Part shown: in pieces, positions 45,601-55,261 of the stretch
Layout of the letters: every line of letters begins with the position of its first letter
How positions within the stretch are numbered: the first letter of the stretch is position 1
The notes under the pieces: model-generated
Databases searched by the model: none
What the model was told of the DNA's origin: nothing
Seen by the model: only the letters and a program-made list of their open reading frames with translations
Program-made: the position numbers and the translations under genes
NCBI RefSeq assembly: GCF_016808335.1
Contig: NC_053137.1
Span: 9,288,506 to 9,352,505 of the forward strand
DNA length: 64,000 bases
Direction of reading: 5' to 3'
Origin: Panicum virgatum
Taxonomy: Eukaryota > Streptophyta > Magnoliopsida > Poales > Poaceae

Positions 45601-48600
45601 CCCCGTCACTAATCTTAAATTAGTGACATATTTTGTTTTCACGTCACTAATTAGGTGTCTCCTTTAATCATTTCTTTTGTGTATTCCACTTTGTTGACTC
45701 TAGTCTTTGGTCACACCCACCTCCGAGATCATTTTTCATAGATTAGTTAGTGTTGCGCTTTTAATCTAAAAGTAATTAAGCAAATTGAGCAAGATGTATG
45801 ATATAAATACCTTTTTGGTGAAGAGATCAAGAGCATCCCTATTTTCAAGAACCTCAAGCTTGTAAATGTCTTCTTGTTTTGGTGAACAACACTTTGCAAT
45901 ATTCTCTTCTCTTGTGGTGATTACGATCTTGCTCGCATTCTCCATTTTGGGGAGACTTTGTATTATCGTGTCCCATTCCGCAGCAGAAGACAAATCATCC
46001 AAAACTATTAGACACCTCTTTCTTTCCAAAAGCTTACCCAACTCTTCCTTTACATTTCTTGTGCCTGACCCAAAATCATTACTTCCCTTCATGTTAGAGG
46101 ATTCTGCATCTAGCTGCATAAATAAGCTCTCAAGGACCTCCTCGAGAACAAACGGACGCAGGATTGTGATGCAAGCACGCTTCTCAAACAAACCACTTAG
46201 CTCTTGGCTTTGGTAGACCTCTTTAACTAGAGTCGTTTTCCCAAGACCTCCCATTCCCCAAACTGAGATCACTGTACATTGCTGGTCGTCTTGCTTTGAA
46301 ATTAGATTGATAAGATCAGACTTCTCTTTCTCACGACCCACAAGTTGAGATTCCACCAAAGCACATGAGATCGTCCCAATACGAGTAAAGCTCTTTCTAA
46401 CCATCTTCTCATTGTCGCCTACAAATTGATTCTCAAGAATCTCATCAGTCGGCATCGCAATGTTGCTAGCACCATGTGTGACTACACTTGAGCCAGAGCC
46501 TGGCTTCATTAATGTGGTTGGACTCTGAAGAACCTGACACAAGTAAACAATGTCATGTAGTCATGAATGTTTAGATGAGTTTTGTAGCTCTTTATAAATA
46601 TGAGAATCCCAGCAGACCATAGGATCTACACATAATCTATAGCAAGCTACTGATTCAATAACTCATGCATTTTAAAATTGAATAACAAAGCAGGAAGAAA
46701 ATTATGGCACGCACTTTAATTAATATCCCATACATTATTCCTTAATTTACAAACCAAGCACAAAATTTACGGAGACCTATATACCGCTGGCTACCTAAGG
46801 AAACTCTGATTTGATCCGTCATCTTGCTGGGAGGCATCTACCTCATCATGATCACAAGGAGAGGTCCAACGCCACAAATACCGACCTGTTAAGACATAGT
46901 GGTATTCTAATTATCATTCTAAGGGATGAACTAATTAAGGTTTTTTGCCTGGTTACTTTTGTAGAACCAAACCCAGTTTAACATGTGCCGTTATGGAATG
47001 TTTATTTTGGCATTATGGAATGTTTATTTTGGTTAAGCCACTACTACTAGAACTATAGATTAAAGGGCTTGGATTATTTTTTTCTCTTGAATTATTGAGA
47101 AAAAACATTAATTTTTTGTTCCATTATGGTAGACTTCATTCTTGTTCACATTGAAAAGCTTTCTCAAAACATTTTTTATGGTAGACATCATCCTTTTTCA
47201 CATTGAAAAGCTTACTCAAAATATTTCATGTGTGTGTGTGACTCAAGCGGATTTCCTTAGTAGTTCTCAATCATTGTTATGAATCATTGGTCCTTCATCT
47301 AATCGATCTTAGGTATTGCACGATATGGCGCAGTGGCTAGGCGAAACCTGACAAATTTTGGACTATAGAGATTAGATGCGTGCCGAAGTGATGCATGCAA
47401 TCCATACATGTTCCTATACTACTAACAATATGATGTAGATGCAAAACATCTTTCAGATCACAAGCTACCTAACCATCTCAATCAAACAAACAAGAAATGC
47501 AAATTATTAAGGCAAGCAATCGAGATCTTATTGCCTAAGATCATTCTTTTAAGCCCGTGTTAGACATGCGGTCCTATATTTTATTTCTAAATTGAAACAT
47601 GCATTCACATACAGATACACAACAACAGGAAATTATTTGGTGTGTATCAATCCAATTTTAATATTTGTTCTAGTCATCCATATATGAAGAAAATATGCAA
47701 GAACTGTTTTACATGGAATATTTTTCTAATATTTTGAATCTAGGTATTTGTAAATACAATTAGCTAAGTACTTTGCTAAAAAATATCTATGTATCACATT
47801 ATTGTTTTACACCTTTTAACTATAAATTTTTCTAAGTAGATATTGGTATCCACAAACAAACAAAAGTTTAGAATCCTATTTGACATGGAGCCCTTTCTAT
47901 ATGTTTAAATCCTAATAATTACAAAATTGAGACAAATAGCTAGAAAATTTGATATGGTTGCTGTCTTTAACATGGAATCGTTTCTAGAGTTCGGATTGGA
48001 ATTTGAATATCCTCCAACTTATCACAAATTCTTGACATTGTGGATAGGACTTGGTTGAACTTTTGACAAGTTGGCTATCTACATCTTTCAAGTATTTAAT
48101 TTGGAAACATGAAAATCATATGCGTGCATATATGTCTTACTTCTTTCTTTGTAATTTCAATATTACATTGGGTTTTATATACATCATCACAAATAATTAT
48201 CAAGGTACACATTAGAAATCATGCCGTATCTAAATGTGAAGGGTTTCTTCATCCAAGGATTATGAATCAAAATTTCATGTTCTTTTCAATGAACTTTAGT
48301 GCTCTTGATTTTTTTCGATTAGATGTTATCGGCACAAATATACTGTCAATTTTTGTCCTAATTGTATTTGACGTAAATTTCTTGCAAACAATTTCATATC
48401 CAATAGACATCAATTTTCTATTTGGCATGAGTATTTTCATGGAATCCTTAAAGCAGAACGTTTGTAGACAAAAATAGCAACATGGAGTTAACTTCTTAGA
48501 ATTGTGTACCTGCAATGTTTATTTGAAAAATTTATATCCAAATTAATGTAAAACCATCTTGCTAGAATAAGATCTTTCAACGCGTTCAATATATATATGA

Positions 48601-51600
48601 CGAGGCTAAAATGCAACAAGGTGCATTCTCTTTACAAAATGCACCCACCCTGCAGTTGCAACCGTGAGACTACATCGATTGCAACTAGGAGAATAGATCA
48701 ATTGCAACTGGACGGAACTGGTTGCAACTGGGCACGAACCAGTTGCAACTGGACGCGAATGAGTTGCAACTCAGACCGACCCGGTTGCAACTGGACGCGA
48801 ACCGGTTGCAACTCAGACCGACCCGGTTGCAACTCAAACCGATCCACTTGCAACTGAGAGGGACGTATCTGACCCAAAGAAGAGTATGTACATGGAGTAT
48901 GTGATCATATTAGAATATCTATGATGATATATACGTTGGGTATATGACCATACAAAGAGTATATGGACATACTTATTTTTATATACTAGTACTAAAGTAT
49001 AATCATAATATATTAAAAAATAAGGATGCTTTTGAAAATTTCCATATATACCCCTTTGAAGTATCTTAGAATTAGTATATGGACATACTCGAAGTGATAA
49101 ATAAGTATGTGGACATACACACGGTGGTATACTGATGTGGGAGTAGCTACACGTGAGTGTAGAAAAAAACTCATCCTATATATATAGTCAATTTACTATA
49201 TCGGACGAGCAATCTTGTTCTCAGTTTGAGCCAACACATAACTCAGTTTGCTACATAACAAGTTTATGCTTTATATCTAATGAATATGGGAAATTTTAAA
49301 GAATATTAGTGTATAATAGAAAGACAAGCGCGATAGCTCAGATAAGTCTGAACAATATAATTACATTCTCTACAAGGATCTAACACTACTGGAGAAAGTG
49401 CCTTCCATCCACACAAATATACCAGTGGAGATCTGACCTGGTACTAATGCTATGTTTAGTACCGGATCCAATTCCCAGCAGTTTATCTGTGGTGGACGGA
49501 AGATTCTGGAGGCATTTAGTACTGGATGGATTAATTTAAAAGGAAAGCATGTACAAGTTAGATCTGCTGTGTAGGTGAGATGGTAAGGATAGATCTGTTA
49601 TGTAGGTGAGATGGTAAGAAAGCTTCGTATGAGGCAAGATGTCATGGGTTCGAAGCCTATGCACCGCACGCTTGTATATTTTGTGTGACTTGTCACTTGC
49701 AACGGTGCGGGCGTGACGTCCTTTTTCTAAGTTTGAAATTGTCTGGACGTCTTACCCTTTAGTACAGGTTAGAGGCAGCTTTACCAGGTGAGCGATCTGG
49801 TATTAAAGATTGAGCCTTTTAGTATCGGTTGGGAATTAAGTACTAATGGGAGTTCCCAACCGATACTAATAGCAGGTTTTCCAGTAGTCTCATACTTATA
49901 ATTTAACTACATCGCTGGAACATATTCAACATAGTTATATTTAAAAAATATAATTCTTTACACAAATGCCTACATTGACAAGGGCGGATCCAAATAGATA
50001 ACGAGATGTAATAATGGGCATACAGTCCATTTTCCCCTCATTTGGACCAATGCATAATGTCACAAAATAATGCAAAACTTAGGGTTCATATTAGACTACA
50101 TCTGTTGAGAATTTCAAACTGTTTTAGGGTTCATATTCAACTACATCTCATACGTTCACCTCTTTTACAATTTCTTTCAGCATTCCACTCCATTTCAAAC
50201 TGTTTTAGGGTTCAGATTCAAGTACATCTGTTGAGAATTTCTCAAATACATACATAAAGAAATAAATTAAGCTAAATATATGGCCTAATTGTTATTTTTT
50301 AGAAAATGGAAACCTGACCCAATTATGAATGAGAAATTAGACAAGAATCATGACCAGCTTAAAGCACTATCGTATACATGTGCAAAGATATGCTTAGGGT
50401 GCAATCGAACTCGTCTTCAGAATCCTTCTTCAAATGTAGATTAAATATTAATACATTATATTTTATTTGACTTGACTGTGATAATATGGTTTAAAGAATA
50501 CTGGCTACAGAAATCACCAAAGATTTTATTTACAACAGATATGATAATGATCTAAAAGAACAGGAAGAGGTAAATTAATTAGATGATTACAGCCTAGATA
50601 TTACCTTATTGTAGGAAGCAAAAATACTCTGATCAATAGATGATTGCTTGAGCTCTGACACTACACTTTCGTGGCCAGCACATAGGCTTGCAACTTCACC
50701 ATGCTTTGTGGATACGATGATTCGGCTTCCTTTCTTCTTGTTTGGAAAGTATTCCTTGATCGCCTCCCATTCCTCAATGGTGGACAGGTCATTAAGCACA
50801 ATCAGATAGCTCTTCTTATTCACATGCTTGCTGAATGAATCAACCAAATCATCTTGCTTCATCGCCCCCATCTTCATAAGAATTTGAGTTCCAATGTTCG
50901 TTTCGTCTTGCACCTTCCCGGCTTCTTCAAAAGAAGTTCGGTAGAATTGACTCATAATGCACTGGAGGAACTCAAGGGGACTGAAAGGATGCACAATCCT
51001 GATCCAAGCGTAGAGTTCAAACTTCTTGCTTCTCTTCAGATTATCGTACTCTCCTTTGATGACGACAGTCTGACCAAGAAGACCACTTGTTCCCCACACA
51101 GCGATCACTCTAAGATCCTCATTCCCCTCGTTGATCAGTTGGCAAAGATCTACTTTAGCCTTGTCCTTCTGCCTCCTTGCTTCCTCTATGCCAAACATTG
51201 TTGCACCAGAAATAATGTTTGATGGCCCAGCACCAGTTGCAGGCTTGGGGCCAGTAGTGCCCTTGATGAGACGGTACCGTATGTTCCTCTGGCTAACATC
51301 CTCAACCTTCGCCCTGAGTTCTTTCATCCGTGTGGCTACTTTGTGCCGATCAACCAGCGTCCGGATGAAGCACCACCGAGATGGCTTCCCAAGTCGAACG
51401 GCTAGATCTTGAAGGCAGTCTTCAACATCATAGGACACATCGCGGACCTGCTTGACCCAGGTCTTGACCACCTTGTGCTCGTCTCGCTCCTCGTGCGCAG
51501 CCATCAGGAAAGCGAGCATCATCTCGAGCTCATCCCTGATGAAAGCCTGATCTCGCTGGACGCCCAGCTGCAGAGCCACCTCCTGCGCGATGGCGGACTT

Positions 51601-51660
51601 GGCGTAGCTGAGCGCTCCATCCAGCGCAGACTTGCCTACGCTCAACGCTGTTGCTTCCAT
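39693..51660 (-). CDS. NLR-B: CC-NB-ARC-NB-ARC-LRR immune receptor, 1237 aa
   Basis: Minus-strand join of 51660-50605, 46533-45811 and 41627-39693 (352 + 241 + 644 codons, all phase 0, GT-AG introns of 4071 and 4183 bp). Cytoplasmic pathogen receptor. Rx-type CC domain, residues 1-135, with VEDCLQDL at 79-86. First NB-ARC about 155-335: Walker A reads GTSGLLGQT (190-198; Lys replaced by Gln) and Walker B LIVLNDL (286-292), so nucleotide binding is unlikely. Second NB-ARC about 415-760: GMGGLGKTT (445-453), LIVLDDL (527-533), KIVITTR, GLPLAI (620-625) and KLHDLMRE at the MHD position (LHD). LRRs follow to the end. Exon 2 joins exon 3 inside the NB-ARC without disturbing it. The ligand is unknown; resemblance to Pik-type and other grass CNLs is general. 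Both introns are full of transposons. Confidence 0.9.
41985..42210. mobile_element. Tourist-like MITE in NLR-B intron 2
   Basis: The imperfect inverted ends AGAGCAAGGTTAATAATACAG and the complement of CAGCCAGTTATAACTTGTTCT are flanked by TTA and TTAG. Typical of a grass family with CAGCCTGCTTACAGCC near one end. Confidence 0.6.
42247..43487 (-). mobile_element. Insertion in NLR-B intron 2 with a captured gene piece
   Basis: The left end GGGCGTGTTTGGTTGTTGGG and the right end CCAATCATCCAAACGG are weakly complementary. A minus-strand frame (43083-42586) encodes a Ser/Pro-rich start, a hydrophobic segment (ICGIMSTLLMATASAG) and then LSTLRAFPHR, CYEFHFHIN and RCYLLRLTFFYGAL. The last part resembles the start of malectin-like ectodomains of plant receptor kinases. 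This suggests a captured exon fragment. Neither the element class nor the donor gene is certain. Confidence 0.4.
43491..44036. mobile_element. Complete short CACTA element
   Basis: It starts CACTATTAGAAAAGAGGCC and ends with the complement of CACTAGTAGAAAAGAGGCC, flanked by GAA on both sides (43488-43490 and 44037-44039), the 3-bp duplication of CACTA elements. It is packed with ACCGGTT and GGTACCGG motifs in both orientations and has no coding frame. It carries a tRNA-like stretch at 43787-43860. Confidence 0.88.
43787..43860 (+). other. tRNA-like segment within the CACTA element
   Basis: TAGGTGAGATGGTAAGG resembles a Pol III A box and GGTTCCAATCC, 34 bp further, a B box (consensus GGTTCGANTCC). 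The acceptor arms do not pair, so this is not a tRNA gene. Related copies lie at 27547-27625 (minus) and 49570-49668. Confidence 0.5.
44185..44943. repeat. Near-perfect 379-bp tandem duplication
   Basis: Unit 1 is 44185-44563 and unit 2 is 44564-44943. The differences seen are one substitution (CTATCCCC/CTGTCCCC) and one extra A in an A-run. Each unit starts AAATAAAATGGCTAAATTCG and ends CACTACGTCATAAAGCACTA plus ATTAGT. The second unit runs directly into the GTCACTAAT-rich element. Confidence 0.95.
44910..45668. mobile_element. Element rich in GTCACTAAT repeats, CACTA-like
   Basis: Repeated GTCACTAAT and TTAGTGACG strings in both orientations near both ends look like subterminal repeats. 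The left terminus would be CACTACGTCATAAAGCACTAATTAGT. The right end near AATTAGGTGTCTCC is decayed and no target duplication was identified. The centre holds a GC-rich stretch with no gene. Confidence 0.5.
47126..47229. repeat. 52-bp tandem duplication in NLR-B intron 1
   Basis: Two units starting ATGGTAGAC at 47126 and 47178, each with CACATTGAAAAGCTT. A 21-bp duplication (TTATGGAATGTTTATTTTGG) lies nearby at 46990-47035. Confidence 0.85.
47230..48590. other. NLR-B intron 1, no gene
   Basis: AT-rich sequence. A 122-codon frame (48109-48477) has a hydrophobic product without known domain and is probably chance. Confidence 0.4.
48679..48863. repeat. 21-bp GTTGCAACT minisatellite
   Basis: About eight units of 21 bp, each beginning GTTGCAACTG or GTTGCAACTC. 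From 48721 two alternating variants, GGACGCGAACC and AGACCGACCC, follow the core. The whole array stays open in two plus-strand frames (from 48597 and 48722) because 21 is divisible by three. Confidence 0.92.
49384..49889. mobile_element. CACTA-type element in NLR-B intron 1
   Basis: The left end CACTACTGGAGAAAG and the right end TTTTCCAGTAGTC are complementary apart from the final base. Related to 43491-44036 in layout. It contains a tRNA-like stretch (49570-49668) in which the A-box half (TGTAGGTGAGATGGTAAG) is tandemly duplicated at 31-bp spacing. The target duplication is uncertain (TAA and TCA). Confidence 0.7.
50075..50245. repeat. Imperfect TTAGGGTTCA repeat cluster
   Basis: Three imperfect units with TTTTAGGGTTCAKATTCAA and ACTACATCTGTTGAGAATTTC. 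Short and non-coding. Confidence 0.55.
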
Positions 51661-52085
51661 GGAATTCTTTTTCCTCTGTCACGCACACTGGTTGGAGAGC
51701 AGTAAATGTGGATAAACAGGTTGAAGTTGGGGAAGACGATCAGAATGATTATCTTGATGAAGCCAAAGGTCTTACAAGACATCGGCTTGCCTTTTTCACC
51801 ATTGATGTCGAGGCAGGAAAGAGAAGGTATTTTGGTCTGCAGGCAAGAGGCCAAGAGCTGAATCAGTTAAAGCTTAGAAATGTCTATAAAAAAAGACGCA
51901 TGGTCATCCTAAAGGAATCTCGAGCCACAGTGTCACAGCTAGATTGCAGATTGGTGCAGGGGAGAGTGGAGAAGAGACGGGCAGGGACCTTCAAAATGGC
52001 GACTGGATCTGGTGCCGTCCGGCTCCGCCTGAGTCCTGTAGGCGCTGGCGCTCATGCCCCCTTCGCCACCGATGCGTTGCTTCCA
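51661..52085 (+). other. Upstream of NLR-B; unassigned open frame
   Basis: A plus-strand frame covers 51651-52139 (162 codons), head to head with NLR-B. Its product includes EVGEDDQNDYLDEAKGLTRH and LQARGQELNQLKL, which look less random than most frames here, but I recognise no family. It could be a leftover exon or a chance frame in the NLR promoter region. Confidence 0.25.
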
Positions 52086-52572
52086 TGGAAGCCAGCCATG
52101 CCTCCCGTATTGCGGCCTCGTTCCAACCCCTGGGCGTGAGGAGTGGATCTGATTCGCACACCGAGTGAGAGTGAGAGCTTCTCATAGAGTAGGAAGATGA
52201 TGGGGATGGATAGGGAATAAATAAGATCGGTGGACAAATTTATTGTCTGAAAATGTTTTCTTTTTGAAGGAAACATTGTCTGAAAATGGCACGAGGAGGC
52301 ACCGGCCGGGAGCAGAGCAGGCCCACTTTTATTTTTGGTGTATGTGGGCCGAAGCAGTAATGATCACGTGCGTGCGAGGCTGTTGGTAATCGGGATTAGT
52401 GCTTCTATTTTGCTTCACGTATCCTACAGATAAAATTCTTCTGTTCTAGATAACGTAGAACAAAGCATTTCTCTATAAACAAGTAACAAGTAGTATGCTA
52501 GCATACGTTCGTGCATGTTTCATAGTTGCTTTGTCATGAGTTCAGAGTGCAGACTTCATGCTAGAGCTGCAA
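52086..52572. repeat. Duplicated segment (second copy 60223-60690)
   Basis: Shared strings include CTTCCATGGAAGC, GTGGATCTGATTCGCACAC or a one-base variant, GGCACCGGCCGGGAGCAGAG, CACGTATCCTACAGATAAAATTC and GACTTCATGCTAGAGCT. The other copy lacks the following PIF/Harbinger-like element. Confidence 0.88.
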
Positions 52573-53971
52573 GGCTATTCGCACTCGTCATACTCCAAAC
52601 TCACTCTCTAAAAAAATATTCTATCCTGGTCATTAAGATTCTCTGCTCTATATCTCATCCTTCTGCACCCGTCCACTCTCTATATCTCCTCTCTATATCA
52701 ACTACCAACTACAGAACCCACGTGTCAGAAATTTTTTAACCTTTTCACCCCTCGGCAACTCCCCCTCCCTCCCACTCCTCCCTCTCTCTCTCCACCCGGC
52801 GCACCCGCAGCCTCGCCGGCGCTCCTCCTCACCCTCCCTCGCCGGCGCTCCTCCTCCCCCTCCCTCGCGGACAGCAACAGCGCACGCTTGCGCAAGCCAG
52901 CGGCGAGGCGGGGCGGGGAGCAGGCCAGCGGCGGTGAGGACGCGAGGCTGCGCACGGCGGCGGCGCCGAGCAGGGGGCGCGGAGCGTCGCGGTCGGGCGG
53001 GAGGCAGCAGTGCGTGGGCGGGAGGCGGAGATGTGGCGGCGAGGCTCTCCGCGGTGCGGCGTCCGGCGGCGGCCTGTGGCGTGCGGAGGCGGCGTGCGGT
53101 GGCGCGACGGCGAGGGTCTCGGCGGGTGGGGAAGGGCCGATTCGGCCAAATAGAGCTCGGCCGGGCCCAAGGAGCTCCGGCAGAGCGGGGAACGTCCCTG
53201 CCCCTGCCCCCGGTGGTGGGGTTGCTCGGCACGGGGCGCGGCAGCGGAAGCCCTCACGCGCGACGGCGGAGCACGCGACCACGGCGGGGCGGGGCCGTGG
53301 CCATGGCGGAGCCCCCTCTATCGCGCCCTCCCTCCGCTGCGCGATGGGGCGGCCCGCGGCGAGGGCAGACCGCAGCGCGCGGCGAGGCGGCGGCCATGGC
53401 CGGGGCGGCCATGCCCCTAGTCTTGGTGGCGCGGCCCCTCTCGTGCCCCCTCCGTGCGGCCCCTCCCCTGCTCCGAGCGGCGTGGGGCGGAGGCCACGAC
53501 GGGCCAGGCAGTGGCGGCGCGGCCATGGCGAGGCAGGGTGGGCTCGCGTGGGGCGGGGCGGCCAGCGCGGCAGGGGCCGGGCTGCTCGGCTCTGCTCGAG
53601 CTCCCTGCTCCCTCCGCCGCGCCTCCTCGCCGGCTCCGGCGGCGGAGCCTCGCGCGGCCCCCCGGTCCCGCCTCCTTGTCTTCCTCGCGGGCAGCGCGGC
53701 TGTGCGGTGGAGCTCCGGCCTCCTCTTCCTTGACGCGGCGCCGGCGCCCCTCGTCCCCCCTCTTCCCTCCGCGTGTGTCGCTGGGATGGCGCGCCGGTGC
53801 GTGGGCCCCGTGCCATGTCAATGTTTGGCGTTGCTTCTCTACCAGCGTCAAATTTGGCGTAAAATAGTAGCCTCGCTAACTTACCGCCCCCATTTATAGA
53901 GTGCCGCTGCGGGGCTTTTTCTCGCTAATCAGTACTCAAGAACGGGATGGAGAGCCCCGCTGCGGGCAGCC
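52573..53971. mobile_element. GC-rich PIF/Harbinger-like element 1
   Basis: The left end GGCTATTCGCACTCGTCATAC and the right end complement GGCTGCCCGCAG match the termini of the element at 62419-63435 in opposite orientation. Trinucleotides CAA (left) and TAA (right) flank it, consistent with a decayed 3-bp TAA duplication. The subterminal text (CTCTATATC, ACCCACGTGTCAG) is also shared. The interior is over 1 kb of CpG-rich sequence with open frames on both strands but no protein domain. Confidence 0.7.
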
Positions 53972-54657
53972 TAATAGATATAGCTTCTGCATCTCTTCAT
54001 TCCTCCGAGGATGATTAAGGGCTGTGTTACATTTTTTTTTAATATTCAGTGCCGCATATTGGACATTTGCCTACTAAGCACATATGCAATGTGGAGCCTT
54101 ATATATTGCAAGAATTTAACCAAACAATTTCATTACGAAGTACTTCCTCTGTTTCAAATGTACTTCAGTTTTTTCTTAAGTCAAATTTCTTCAAATTTGA
54201 CCAAGTTAATGAAAAAAAGCATTAAAATCTACAAAATCATAGTAGTTTCGAATCCTCCATGAACTACATCTTGATAATAAACCTATTTGATACTGTATGT
54301 ACTAGATAGTTTTTATAAACCTGATCAAAGTTAGGCATACTTAACATAACTTTAAATTTAGAACAAAAATAAAGTGAGCTATAACATCCACAGCCCACAG
54401 GGACACTTGCACACTTCGATTTTCGTTTCGTTCTCCCAAATTAGATTCAATTATTTGAGATCCGTAGCACCTCAGCTAGACAATTAGGAGTACTACGTGC
54501 ACATGGCTGGTCCGACCACCATCAATTCTTTTGCAATGGCTTTCTAGCAGACGCAGAGTCTGCCTCCTTGGCCGACGACTCGGCTCACGGGGTCTCCGGT
54601 CTTCCCTGCTTGGCGGCTAGCCGCTTGGACCCACGCCGTCTTTTCGCCTTTGGTTAG
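53972..54657. repeat. Duplicated segment, family member 2, left part
   Basis: It matches 23005-23560 (AATGTGGAGCCTTATATAT and following) and then 60946-61080 (CGACGACTCGGCTCACGGGG). The LTR retrotransposon interrupts it at 54657. Confidence 0.8.
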
Positions 54658-55214
54658 TGTTGACAGCTAAAATTGACACCAACCGGTCTGACCGGTCTGA
54701 CCAAACGGTCGACCGGTCGAACAATTGTGGCTTGTCCGGCAGGGACCGACCGGTCTGATTGGTAGGTCCGACCGGTCTGACCGGTCCAAATGGAATCCGA
54801 GTACAACTAGGGTTTTTAATAGATTTAAATCTTGTAATAGGATTTTTTGCGGGACAAGTCCACCCCACCCTATAAATATAAAGGGTCACGGCCGATTAGG
54901 GTAATCCAATCGATCAAATTAATACAACTTTTATCTTTTTACTCTCTTTTTGTCATAGCTTTTTACCATCTACTATCTGTTGTTCCTCCTTCGTCTCTAC
55001 GTTGATTGGGGGCGTTCTAGGTGGCCTGCCGACCCTAGAACAACCCTGTGTGCGCCTTCCCCGACGGGTCCTTCTCGGGCGACGTTCGTTGGTCTCGCCG
55101 CCGGCCTGCCCGGCGACAACCGGTCTGACCGGTCTGAGCATCGGCACTGCATCGTGCCGTCGCTCACTGCGCGTTCAAGCGTTTTCGTGTGTTGGCCCTA
55201 GTTCTGCGCCAACA
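54658..55214 (+). repeat. 5' LTR
   Basis: 557 bp, with repeated CCGGTCTGACC units at 54680-54790 and again at 55120-55135, and a TATAAATATAAAGG promoter-like box at about 54870. Confidence 0.9.
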
Positions 55215-55261
55215 TATTTTTGCCGACTCCGCTGGGGAAAAGAAGAAATAAATCGGTTGTC

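Noticed and set aside
48597..48857. Small Cys/Asn-rich protein gene
   Set aside because: It is a translation of a 21-bp minisatellite. Other frames are open for the same reason.
52725..53899. Frames of 363 codons (minus) and 321 codons (plus) as genes
   Set aside because: Both strands are open because the DNA is very GC-rich. The products are Arg/Ala/Pro/Gly-rich without domains, and the block is bounded by transposon-type termini.
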